Shown here piece after piece: positions 39,853-64,000 of a stretch of DNA of 64,000 nt. The notes under the pieces were generated by a model. It was given only the letters and a program-made list of their open reading frames with translations, was not told the DNA's origin and did not search any database. Source of the stretch: Hydractinia symbiolongicarpus (Eukaryota; Cnidaria; Hydrozoa; Anthoathecata; Hydractiniidae); the NCBI RefSeq assembly GCF_029227915.1, contig NC_079877.1:26563851-26627850 (forward strand), read 5' to 3'. Numbering within the stretch: position 1 is the first letter of the stretch; each line of letters opens with the position of its first letter. The position numbers and the translations under genes are program-made.

Positions 39853-40859
39853 AATGTTTTTACATGTTTTTAAAAGCTTTATGTGACTTCTTAGTTTATA
39901 TTGTTATATTTTTTGTGTTTCTATTATTATTGTTACCAAACTCATCGCATTCAAAACCGGTAACAAAATTTAAAGTTAGTGCTTCTTTTTTAACATGTCA
40001 CTGGCCTTGATGACGTCATCACCAAATATGCTGACGTCATCCACATTTTATTAGGAAATTGTTTATTATTACCTGGACAACACTTGTGGTAAGTTTTAAG
40101 TCCAACGGACAACAATTGTAGAAATCACCCCCCCCCCCCCCCCCCTTGAGGAGCCCCTAAAAGGCCCAGCAGGAATAGGGTTAAGAGCAGTTGTGTTTTT
40201 TATACACACGCAACTTATTTTTCGGCGCCTAGTTTTAGCGCACGCTTAATTATTATGCTTTTGGGTAATATATATGAGTAACACCCAAATGTTTTGGACA
40301 AATTTAAATATAGGTGTTTATGAAACGTCTTTGTAAACAGATCGTTGTACATGTCTCTTTACTTTAAAATTTATTCTTTCTTTTTTCCCCTTTCGCGCGA
40401 TCTTGTTCCCCACTAGTTGTGAAAAGAATTTCTTTACGCATTCAAATACTGGAAATATAACTATTTTTACACGTCCAATTATTCGCGCAGAATTTGATGA
40501 GTGCGATAAAAAAGAAATAATGGTACTTTTAAATTGGAATTTCTATTTATTAGTGAGTTTATTGCTATGCAAAAACCTTTTTAAAAAATATGGGAATAAT
40601 TTTTTTTTAAAAAAGACCATATCGGAATGAAAAATCAACTGCAATATACCCTTTATTTGTTAAGTGGTAGACATATTTATTAACATATAAATAATATATA
40701 TGAAATTTTGGCGATTGTGTGACTAAGTTATTGGTGAATAACAATTCGCAACTACGATTGCTTATAAAAACAATGAGATAATTTTAAGTAGTCCAACCTT
40801 GGGAAACAAAGTGCAAGATTTAGCAAAGTTTGTCAGCAAAGAAATGCAGAAGCAGCCAT
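39853..40859. other. Intergenic DNA with a C18 homopolymer
   Basis: No gene is seen. A run of 18 C lies at 40128-40145, and a repeated TGACGTCATC motif occurs at about 40009 and 40033. Confidence 0.5.
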
Positions 40860-43800
40860 TAATATTAATGTGAAAGTAACAGATTGCAAAAAAGCTAAAT
40901 TAATAGTGAAATCGACAATGCAGAAGCCTTGCCATAAAACTTTTGTAACCTTAATGGAATACAAACTTCGGTGTTAAAAAAGATGTTAAAAAAGATTCAT
41001 TTGAGAATTTTTGTAGAACTGAAAATGGAAGTCCACCATTACGGAAATCTTTAACTCAAACACAAGAGAATTAGATTCCCTTCGCGGTAAAAAATGCAAC
41101 AGGACAAAAGAAAAGCTCAAAATATGATGTTCAACAACGTGGCTGGAGGACATAGTTAGCGAAGACTAAAACATATAAGCTAATAAAACTAATTTGGTAA
41201 GAATCTCATTTTTTATATTTATATCCTTCGGGGTCAAGATAAATCATATCTCTTTGTATGTCAAGGTAATACTGGTTTCAAATTAGAAATAGATTTAAAA
41301 ACAAAATAACTCTTTAATAATGTAAGGAACAATCGCCTCGTAGTTTCATTAAAATTGACTGAGGCTATTTCAAAATATCGAAAGGACTTTGGTAACACAC
41401 GTGTGCGACATAAGATATTTTACGATTTATACTTATCTTATTGATAGAAAACTTTTTAATAGGTAACTTATTTTTAACCCTATTCATACTGGGCATGGTG
41501 AGGCAAAAGAAGTCTGTGGTGAAAGGTAAAAAAATTTTTACCAGCATAAATTTTTATGTGTTGAGTTGCGAATCATAAAATTTGGTAGGATTGATGTTCG
41601 TCACATGACAGCTAAACATCTGGTCGACGTCAGCAATTTTATTAGCAGTTCAGTTTGCAAAGAACTAAATTGATACGCCTTTCTTGAAAATCGTTTTATT
41701 TGTGCATACTTGCTAAAAAAAATTCGTATTACTAAAACCTTTGATCAAAATAAAACCTTTTGCAGGACCGTGAAATGTGATACAACATTATATTCTCATT
41801 TGATAAATTTGGGCTTTTTTATACCGGATACACAAAAAGGTGAAATATAGGCAATTCAAAGTAGACCAACGTGTAAAAGTACTGCGTCTTACCTCGTTTT
41901 TAGCACCAAACAGTATGCGCAGGTTAATTTGCTACATTTTACTATTCGTATGAACGCACTTGGAAATCATGAAATACTCCCAATGTTTCGTAAGTAACAT
42001 TGGAACAAATTACTTTGCTGTTCTTAGTCTAGATCTTTCCTGAAAATTAACTACAATTAATTTTGCTTATGGTAATATGTTTGCACCAGAAATCAGTCTA
42101 TTGTTTTACAAGCATCTAATTAAAGTTGTTATTAAGAAAATCGCGAGAAAATGATTTTTGTAAAGGACATTATGCAAAAAAGGACGCACTCCCGTGAAAG
42201 TTACACGCGAATTTCTGACATCATTTTTCAATTATTACAAAAACTAACTCGACAAGACAAACAAGATAGACGGGTTGTTTTCGCTATGACCAGGAATGCT
42301 TTACTGTTGTACGTCTCAACTGGATTTGCAACAATTCCTGCTTTTTTAATAAAATGGAGGCCTACTCTGCAGACAAAAACGTTGGTTGAGTGTTTTTGCT
42401 GGGACAGGTTTACGCTCTGAAACGCCATTGTGTATGTAAAGAATACCTGCACTAAGTTCTTTAACGGAATGTCTGTCACGTTAAACCTTTTTTTAACAGT
42501 TTAACTTGGAAACCAATGCGAATCACCTACTTAGTTACTGTCTTATCATATAAGACTAGGTGTTTAGTCGAAATGGGTGAGGAGATAGTGTTCTAAGGTT
42601 TTCTACAACCTTTTTGGGACCAGAAGATTAAACAGATTTAAACCACTTTGCAAAGGTTAGACACACATGCACGGGCAGACACACAGAGCATATTATTATC
42701 TTAGACTAGTCGATGGTTCCGGGACAGAACCACATGCAGACAATATATGTTGTCTAGTATCTCTGTTCGTTAAGTTTTGCATATCTTTTAAAATTGCATT
42801 TTTCGCACTTCCTCTTCTTCTTTGTTATAATCATCCAAAAATGTAGTAAAACAGGGTGGCAAATGTCGTTCGACACCAAAGTAATTATACAGAATATTTT
42901 TATACTATTTTCATGCATATCGAGCTTGGTAATGTTTACAGAAGTTAGATATTTGGTTAGATTCGATCTCCTAAAATGTGCAAATTACTGCTGACATCAG
43001 CATGTCCATCTGATTTGAATTTTCACTGTTAAACAGCATTCCTACAGCATCCACAATACACCTTTCCCAAATTTCATAAATTATAATGATTATGACGTCA
43101 TCCAAAATTTTATAATGGTTCTGTGCTCTTCAAATAAGGATATTCAGATAGAATATTAAATTATCATGACAAAAATAAAGTTTTTAGAGCAATATAATAT
43201 TCTGTTTGGATTTTATTTAGATTTGCAAAAAATAATGATTTTGAAAACGAGGCTGATCTTGGAAAGCTCGTCTATATAAAGGGTTTGACCGTAACTTTCA
43301 GCTCGGAATTGAGGCACTTAACGAATAGAAATATTTACGAAATTAGGTAATTTGTTCTACCTTTTGCTAAGGAACTTAGGGATGAGAATCATTTTTAGTA
43401 CCGACCTCTTTAATTGAGTTTGGCATAATTAGGAAATTCGGAAAAGGTCTATTCAATGCAATTTTTTAACTGACTGACTGGAAACGTGTATTTGTGTTTT
43501 TGTTAGGAGATGTAGTTTACTGATAATAGTAATGAGCAGTGGTCTATAAAAGACACAAAATAAAGTATTTTACTCAGTATTTTATCGAAATCCGGGCAGC
43601 GTAAATTTTTCTCAACTGTTGAGAAAAACCCACAAAACTTGTTAAGTATGAGACCATATAGGCATTGATAACATTTTTAATATATTGTTTTTGCGACATA
43701 TGCATATATATGACCGTCTGTCCTCCATTTAACGTTAAGCACCTGTTCGCAAAGCAGCACATTTTGATAAAGATTTTAAGAGTTATTGTAGTTTGGTCAG

Positions 43801-44690
43801 ATTTATTTTGAAGACGTTAACATTCATAAACGTATACGCTTTAATTGTTAAAATGTTTACTCGTCATGTTAAAGTAAAATATTATTCAGATATTGTTGAA
43901 ACTTTTCTTTCTGCATGTATAGATCAATAGATGTTATGGATCTAGAAAGGTAAGTGTGCATGGAAACTTAGTAAATTTTTCAAAAGTTTAGAAATATTTT
44001 AAACCCTTAAGCATTTAAAGAGCCTACAAAACGAGCTGTTGATTTTAGATTTTAGTAACTTTAGATACATATAACTTTAGAGTTTAGCTACAAATGACTA
44101 AAAACAACAAAAAAGTACATTACAAATATTTGATATCCATAATTTATTCAATTTATTTTGACTTCGTTTGCTACTAAACTTAGCATTTTTAACATACACA
44201 GCCCTTCCTCTTGTTTTTGCATTGTTACCAAAACAATATTTCCATTTTAATGTTTTGCGTTATGTTTTGCAAATAGTAGCCTGTGTTACCGTCAAATAAA
44301 ATACTGTAAAACATTGATAGATAGTGTACTTATTTGTAGAAAAAATCTTTAAAAAGTTAAGGAATAATAAAGAAGCAATTATTTGATAACTCGTTGTCTA
44401 ATTCTTTCAATAGGGTCGGACTAATTTTTTTCTTTTGAGGCAAGGTATTCCGAATGTGCGTGGATGAAGAATAATATCAAGCTTTGTAGCCCTTATAAAA
44501 TAACATATTCATGCTTAATATTTCCAATAGAATAAATCTTTTGATATTTTCAATGTTTAGGCTGTTTTCGCCACTTCACCTTAACTGGATAGGGTTTATT
44601 TAGTTTAATTATTAGTATCTTTATTTTTTATCCTCCCCATGCACGTAACTATTTGTTATCTTCAAGTTCAACGCAATGTCTGGAATTGTC
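40860..44690 (+). pseudogene. Tandem duplicate B of the transporter 3' half, degenerate
   Basis: The whole stretch resembles 32610-36450 of the transporter gene, introns included. Pseudo-exon 9 is 41017-41196 (180 nt against 207; TAG after a QENLDSLR-like stretch, and GGCTGGAGGACATAG where the gene has a TGG). Pseudo-exon 10 is 41904-41989 (86 nt against 107). Exon 11 and its surroundings are deleted near 42130. Pseudo-exon 12 is 43923-43949 (27 nt, splice sites kept). No upstream exons or terminal exons are present, so it cannot encode a transporter. Confidence 0.8.
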
Positions 44691-46334
44691 GCAATCTTAC
44701 TCTGTGTGTATACTTCATTTATCGCGTATGAAAACTTTAGGGAAATAAAGTTCCAGAGCTCTTACATTAATTCCCCAAAATAAACTTACTAATTGTCTTT
44801 CTGTTTACCAGGATAGGATGAAGACAAGGCTTTGCTTGTTTTTCAACTGAAATCGCGAGGAAATGATTTTTGTAACGGAAATGATGTACAAAACGGCGCA
44901 CCTGTGTAAGAGCTACACAGGGATATGTGACATAATTTTTGAACTATTACAAAAACTTACTCACCAAAACAAAGAAGTTGGGGGAGTGTTTTTACTATGA
45001 CAGGGTAATAATAGGTTGTAGACTACGTTTTTACTTCAGCCGATGTTGCGTAAAGGTAATCTTTAAAAAAGACATTTCACCAGAAATGTTTTACTGGTCC
45101 AAGCGCTCTGCTAAATTTTCAACAAACCCGTATATATAAAAATCGAAATTACATTTCATTTTCTTTTTTTAGAAAGGTTTTGTGCGTCGTAAAAGAAACC
45201 TGTACTACCCTTTTCAGTTGGATTTCTTTCACAATTTGTACTTAACCGTCAAACTTCGAGTTAGTTTCAGTATTGTTATATAAGACTAGTTTCAGACCCG
45301 AACGTTTAAGGCGACTGTGTTTAAAGGATTCTTACCACATTAATTGAGACATCCTATCCACTTCTGATATCAAGGAACACCTAGTAATTTTCACGCGAAG
45401 TGATTTCCTTTATTTTTATTCGCTACCAAGTTATATGGCATCAAATTTTGACAAGCACCAGCTTAAGTTGGTTTAATAACACGCTAATATGTAGTTTCAC
45501 CGGTAAAGTTTTGTAAATTAAACAGCTAATTTATAGGTTAATTTTATGGTCATTGTTAAAGAAAATTTACCAAAATATAAACCACTTTGCAAATGTCAGA
45601 CACGCACACCCGGATAAACAGAACATTTTATTATATCAGAATAGTCGATTGTTCCGTGAAAATGCAGACAAAATATGTTATCTGTCATCTGCAGTCGTCA
45701 AATTTTAGATATCCATTAAAGAGGAATTTTATTGCATTCTTTCTTTGCGTAGCGTAAAGGACATTTCTACAACTATCCAAAAAATATTGCACCACAGTGT
45801 GACAAGTTTTACGCCACAAGCAATTACACAGATTTCCTATACTATTTTAACGAAATTTTAAGTTGGTAATGTTCACAGCTTATTCAAAAGGATGCATGAT
45901 AAGATCCAAACTCTTAAAACGGGCTAGTTATTGCTTACATAAGTAGGAAGAAGGAAAATTAGAAAATGGGATCACAATGATCTTAGATTTAAGATCTAGA
46001 GGTTTTGCCCCTCTCTAAAAAATGTGCTTGCAAAAAAAGAGAACTCTACTTTTTCCAAGGAGTTAATTGTCACATAAGAAGTAATTCGACAAACAAACAA
46101 AGAGTATTTAGTCTAAAATCTATTAGACATAACAAATGTTTAAAATTCAAGCAAAAGCTTTTCAATACATTCATATCATCGTCAGTTCTATGCAACAAAA
46201 TGTTATCTACTTATGTCGATATGACATTAATTTAAAAAACTAAACAATGAGTATTAAAATAAAATAAAATGAGTTTCAAAGTAAAAGAGTATTTAATAGT
46301 ATATATGTCAAAAACATTGTGGTGCTTTATCTCC

Positions 46335-47114
46335 AAATTTATGAACAAACCAACAATGACATTACAATATTTAGAATATAATTAGATTTATTCGTAAATC
46401 ATCTTCAGCTAAAATATAAATTTAAATTATTAAACAGTAAAAACTGAGTTAAAAAATATACATATTTATAACATCAAAATTCCCGTATTCACTAATCACT
46501 GAAACGGACAAATGCGCCGTGTGTTGTTGTAATACAATCAGAAAAGTGAAATCCGTATTATCGTCATTGCCGTCATTGAAGATCCAGTTGCTAAATCCCT
46601 AAAGAGTAAGATAGTTTAAAATATTAATTGTTCACGAAATGATGCGTGTTATGTCGGGAAAATAGCCCGTGATCTGATTTTCCCAAACTAAGGAACATCA
46701 AAGAAGTGGTCTTATTAAAGCTCACATTAAAGCATGCAATCCATTATCCTTTGACGATGGCGTGAAAATTCTAGCACAGACAAAACGATCTGTGTATCAT
46801 TTAATGACTTTGGAGGCATTGAATATGGAAGCAATTAAGTCAATTTTAAATACAAAGATGAATATAAGAGTAGAACTCGAACAATAAAAAGATAATTTTA
46901 AAAAGTTTCTTACTTTCGACGAAACTTTTTAATAAGGTTATATGTGATATGTTGATGGTATACGGGAATTTTGATGCTGTGTATATGTTTATTTTTTTAA
47001 ATCAGTTTTTACTGTTTAATAATTTAACTTTATATTTTAGCTGAAGATGATTTACAAATAAATTGAGATCTATTCTAAATATTTTAATGTCATTGTTGGT
47101 TTGTTCATAAACTT
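46335..47114 (+). mobile_element. Penelope-like element fragment with GIY-YIG endonuclease remnant and inverted flanks
   Basis: 46335-46498 and 46960-47114 are inverted copies of each other (AAATTTATGAACAAACCAAC ... TCAAAATTCCCGTAT and its inverse). Between them, 46640-46887 reads as a decayed GIY-YIG nuclease in two frames: NDACYVGKIARDL, then LKAHIKACNPLSFDDGVKIL, HLMTLEALNMEAIKSILNTK and a terminal stop. This is the C-terminal endonuclease of Penelope-like elements; the reverse transcriptase is absent. Inverted flanking repeats are known in this class. Confidence 0.7.
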
Positions 47115-48467
47115 GGAAATAGTATTTATTTGTTAAGCTTTTTGTACACTAAGTACATCTTCAGACTATATAATCAACTAAAATCAAATTTAAATACTTA
47201 CAGTTAAATAGGTTTTGAGAAAAGCTCAAGGGACCTCATGTAATTTTTACCTAAACAATGAGTATTCTCAATAATTACTATATAATTATCGATGGGTAAT
47301 CTGGACAATTTACAATAATTGCTAAATAACGTAATACCATTTCTAAATAGATGTAAAACTTTTGGATCTATTTAGTTATCCAATTATAGTTTTTTAATAA
47401 CACTGACGATGATATGAATATATCAAAAAACTTCTGCCTAAATTTTTAAATATTTGTAATGTCTATTATATTTTACACAAAATTCTCTGGCATATTTTGA
47501 TTATTACTATAAACAAAGACTAGGACAGGACTTTTGTAAAAGGTACAAGGGCTTCAACTCTATTCCTAAACCAGGCTAGCCAAAATGGGTAGCTGGGTCA
47601 CTTAAAAAGAGATCTGCGAACAGTCGTCAGCAGGAACTAGTAATTTTTTTCGTCCATAAAACTTTTTAACTGTCCTAATAACGTGATTTATTTTGTAAAG
47701 TGGCAGCCTCTACGATATAAGGCAGTTTGTCACTGGAAAAGTGCTGTTATGTAAATGTTTTTGTAAAGAAATGTGGCTGACAGATAATAGTATTAATAAC
47801 CAACGATCTAAATAAGACACGAAACCAAAAATTTACCTGCTATTTCATCTAAATTAAGACAGCAAACATTTTTCTCAATTTGTCACGGAAACTTTCTTTT
47901 GCAGCACCAAACCATAAAGGCATTAGCTAATGCCAGTTTAAATAAATTTGCATTGCGAGATAAGAATGTATATATCCGTCTGTTTCCACTCTCTTATTTT
48001 TGTTCGCAAAGTTGTTCAAACAGTACATTTTGAGCTGAAAATTTGAAGAGTTTTTTGCAGTTTGGTCAGATTTAAGTTGAAGAAATTAATATTCATAAAC
48101 GTATACGCGCTCTAAAAAATATTTTTATTACGATGTATTTTACTTCAGTGGATATGTTAGCATCTAAAAAGATTTTCCGGCTCATCATGTTAAAATAATT
48201 ATTTAATTTGTTAATGTTAAAGGTTCTTTCTGCATGTGTAGGTCGTAGGACGTTATGGATGGAAAAAGTAATTCAGCATCAAAAAATTGATAAGGTTTCT
48301 AAGAAGTTTACAAACATTATAAACGGATGGACAGTTAATGAAAAGACCTAAGACCTGTTGATTTTTTACTTTAGGAATTTAGTTACATACAATTTTAACC
48401 TTACATATAACTGAAAACGACAAAAATTAAAAATATTTAATATCCATGAATATTTCTAAACAGACGC

Positions 48468-48809
48468 TTAAAGGGACTACGGAACGGCTGTTCGTTCTCG
48501 ACTTGAGTGACTTACACGAATGTCGAGCTGATGGCGGCAAAAAACAAAAATGGTTATTTTTCAGACATGTATGTAATTTAATGATTTGAACATATAAATA
48601 TATTTAGAATTTTTATCTTCTCCAGCCTTGCTCATGTTTTCATCAAGAATAAGTCTTGGTAAAATATTTCTTTGTAATATAAAAAAATATTGAGCCAGCG
48701 AGCAAAGTGCGCTGGTCTGTTCATTGCGCAAAACGCTTTTGCCAAATTTTTAATATGTGCGGGGGATGTACGGAATGTGAACATCTTAAACGGTTCATAG
48801 TCCCTTTAA
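48468..48809. mobile_element. TTAA-flanked MITE, probable piggyBac-type
   Basis: TTAA at 48468-48471 and 48806-48809 bounds a 334-bp insert with imperfect inverted ends AGGGACTACGGAACGG and CGGTTCATAGTCCCT. The corresponding positions in the transporter gene (about 35930) and in duplicate B (about 44150) lack it, so it inserted after duplication. No coding capacity. Confidence 0.8.
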
Positions 48810-51170
48810 CTTGTTTTCTTGTAATAGAAGTTTTGCACATTGTTGACGTAGTTAGGTGCTAAACTTATCATTTTTAACAAACACATACTCTCAGGTTGCT
48901 TTCGCTTCCTTATCAAAGCAATCTTTAGATTTTAATGGTATACATTATGTTTTGGAGACCGCAGCTTGTGTTACCGCCAAAAAGAACCTTAAAAAATGCT
49001 GAAAGTTTATGTATCTATACTTAAAAAAAGCCTTTGAAAAACAACAAGTATATTCAAGATTGATTCAATGGGAAATTGCTACTACTTTCTCTAAAAAAAT
49101 TAATTTGATTTAAAAAAGACCTTGTGAGCTTTTAAAGCCACAATGTTGAAAAACGTGTTGTACGTCGTGATTCCATCTATAAAATATCTGCAGCAAGAAT
49201 ATACAAATGTGCACAATTAACTGTTTGCAATATATTGTAGCAGTGAAAACTACGCTATAAAGAATCAATTATTCGTTAACATGTTGGTTATATTCTCGCA
49301 ATAAAGTGGAAATTATATCTTGTACAATCTTCTGAATGGCCTGGTTATTACACAATGTTATTCTGAATGAGCATGAATGAAGAGTAAAATCAATCTTATT
49401 GAGGCGTTTTGTAGTCCCTTTATCATAATATATTCATGTTTTATAATCTCAATTAAAGTAACGATTTGATCACTTTATTGTGTAAGCGGAAGCCGCCACT
49501 TCCCCTGCACTCCAGTGTTAGGGTTACCATTGGCATTATTATTTTTAATGGTCTCTTTGCACGTAAATATTTGTCATCTTCAAGTTTAAGGGTCTTTTAG
49601 GTTATACCTATATCTTATGCTCTGTTCAAGGCTCTCATCAGATGTAACCTTTTGTTAGCACTCACATGTCCATGGACACCCATTTTCGTTAATATTATAT
49701 CCATCAGGTATCTGAATTATAAAGAACTAATTTCGTACTTTTTCCTACATATTTTTTCATATCTTCTACACTTTTAATTGAAGATACTTTTCCAAGAACA
49801 AAAATCGGCAAAATTTTTCGAATAAAATGTACCAAGTAAATAAATTCTCGCGATGTATAAAATTATAAAGTTGTCGCAAGAGAAGGGTTTCCGCTTCTCG
49901 TTTTTGGATTGCCCGGACGGTTTTACTGGTCATTAATAAGCAATGGAACAACTCCTATTATGTGTTCATACCAATAAGGTGGCCCATGATGTTAATGAAA
50001 GAGAAACAGTCCACGACTGTTGTTATAGGGTTAATTTTTTAGGCTGCATACGTTCGAGCATTTAAACCATTACCTCACTTTGTTATGAAGTATAATTTCG
50101 AGTTTCAAGAGATTTTGGAGGACTCGAAAGGAAAACATTTGTACTGACTAAGTTTTTGAAAATTGTTTCCCCGATTATTGTCTTCTTGTTAATGACATCA
50201 TTAAATGTATTTCATAAAACAACACGGTTTTCTAATCTATATTAAAAGTGCTGTGTGTCTGTTGGTTTGGAAGTGGTGCAGTGGTGTTGAGTTGAGGTTT
50301 GTACGTTACTTTTTGACCTTTTTATCTTTTTAAATTTTTCTAAAAATTTTCGACGGGCTAACGACTATTATATATTATATTACCAGACTTTCCATCCTGA
50401 CACGTTATAACAATAATAATCTTTGAGGTAAAGTAAGGCAAGAACAGCTTAAATCTTCTATTTGGTTTTTAAAGTTCTGTCTACTTCTTTCTTGTTTTTT
50501 TATTTATATTTAAAAGTTTGTTCGGCTTTACCACCTTTTTTGGCTACGTAGGACCCTGTTGATAACAGCTTATATTATTTAAGCTGAAATGGAAGTCCTG
50601 TGTAAATATTTTTAAGGATTAGTCTGCATCGTTATAATAATAAGAAAACCTGCGCACACAATTATTAATCTATTATGTTTAGTTACTGTAATGTTACTTT
50701 GGTAAATGGTGAGAGCTATCTATAAAAAACAACGTTGAACACGAACCACTGAATTGTTTAATTTCTTTGGATGATTCAAACCCTATTTGCGAAATGCTGC
50801 TAGGTAGACACGAGTGCAATGTGAACTTGAAACATCTGCCAGTTCATTAGCAGTATGGTCAAACGATTTTAGAAATATCAGCACATGCCAAACAGGTTTT
50901 TTAACGAACTCCATATCAACATGAAGCCAATAATCATCGTTGTATTTAAGCATTGCATTTTAATATTAACAAATTCGACCAGATGAAAGTTAGGTCATGA
51001 TGGTACAGCTACTATGTTGTAACTAGTGAGATAGCTTCCGTCTTATATATATGTTAAATGCTTAATTTATGTTTGAGAGAATTTATTTCACTTGTGAACT
51101 TATTGCTACATGTGCCGTGTGACGCAAAGTCTCGGCTAGTCATTTCTCATTTGTTATTGCAGATGAAAAA

Positions 51171-63844
<12,674 letters not shown>

Positions 63845-64000
63845 GTAAGATATTGAAGATATTAAGTAAGTAAGGTATTCTTTATATTGAAAAGTTTTCT
63901 GTCATTCTTCTGATCAAGGCAATTCAAGAGAGGCAGAATGTCTCCAAGGTTGCCATCCTCTTGATAAGATCAACTTAGGCTATTATAAACTTCCAAAAGA

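Larger units (their letters stand above)
44691..49710 (+). pseudogene. Tandem duplicate C of the transporter 3' half, degenerate and interrupted
   Basis: Similarity to 34295-36620 resumes directly after duplicate B: CTTATTTATCGTGTA-like text near 44715, TATATAAGACTAGT near 45270, then pseudo-exon 12 at 48242-48267 (26 nt against 27, a frameshift) and pseudo-exon 13 at 49631-49707 (77 nt, as in the gene, with borders kept). A Penelope fragment (about 46335-47114) and a TTAA-flanked MITE (48468-48809) interrupt it. The acceptor at pseudo-exon 13 (CAAG) supports the unusual AAG acceptor chosen for exon 13 of the real gene. Confidence 0.75.

Overview
The window looks like nuclear DNA of an invertebrate animal, most likely a cnidarian and possibly a hydrozoan. 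It is AT-rich, its host genes are split into many short exons with GT-AG introns, and it is packed with transposon remnants typical of cnidarian genomes: Polinton/Maverick, Penelope-like elements, a Tigger remnant, MITEs, a 2A-containing element and tetranucleotide arrays. I see no prokaryotic operon, CRISPR array, rRNA or tRNA. The species call is inference.

Layout. (1) 1-2.9 kb: an internally deleted Tigger/pogo-like transposase, then AT-rich DNA without genes. (2) 2.93-18.19 kb: one complete, decaying Polinton (Maverick), about 15.26 kb. It has 0.2-0.3 kb G/C-run-rich terminal inverted repeats and a probable ATAAAA target duplication. It carries protein-primed DNA polymerase B, a SAP-RING protein, a second SAP protein, a DDX35E integrase, a duplicated membrane-protein pair, a coiled-coil membrane protein, a cassette of small membrane proteins, a packaging ATPase, a major capsid protein, a minor capsid protein and a conserved 376-aa protein. 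Five genes carry in-frame stops and three to four carry frameshifts; the integrase and major capsid genes are open. Short hairpins, most with a GTTAC/GTAAC core, sit just beyond the last stop codon of gene blocks, and two promoters share a TATA-containing block. (3) 18.2-25.4 kb: a degenerate 2A/protease-like/endonuclease element, a long (TA)n tract, a 70-bp tandem repeat, a 48-nt palindrome and a tandem pair of foldback elements. (4) 25.6-39.5 kb: a complete 15-exon gene for a 524-aa major facilitator transporter, with a Penelope-like reverse transcriptase remnant in intron 5. (5) 40.9-49.7 kb: two degenerate tandem copies of the 3' half of that gene, with pseudo-exons 9, 10, 12 and 13; the second copy was later hit by a Penelope GIY-YIG fragment and a TTAA-flanked MITE. 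(6) 51.2-63.8 kb: the first nine exons of a second transporter copy, running off the right edge. It has a GC-AG intron, loss of the motif-A aspartate and a frameshift in exon 9. Its 5-kb second intron holds an inverted-repeat-bounded block with a 1.17-kb (GACA)n array and Harbinger-like MITE copies.

How parts work together. The Polinton encodes its own replication (polymerase B), integration (integrase) and virion morphogenesis (ATPase and two capsid proteins), so it is best read as an endogenised virus-like element. The transporter locus records repeated tandem duplication of one host gene followed by decay.
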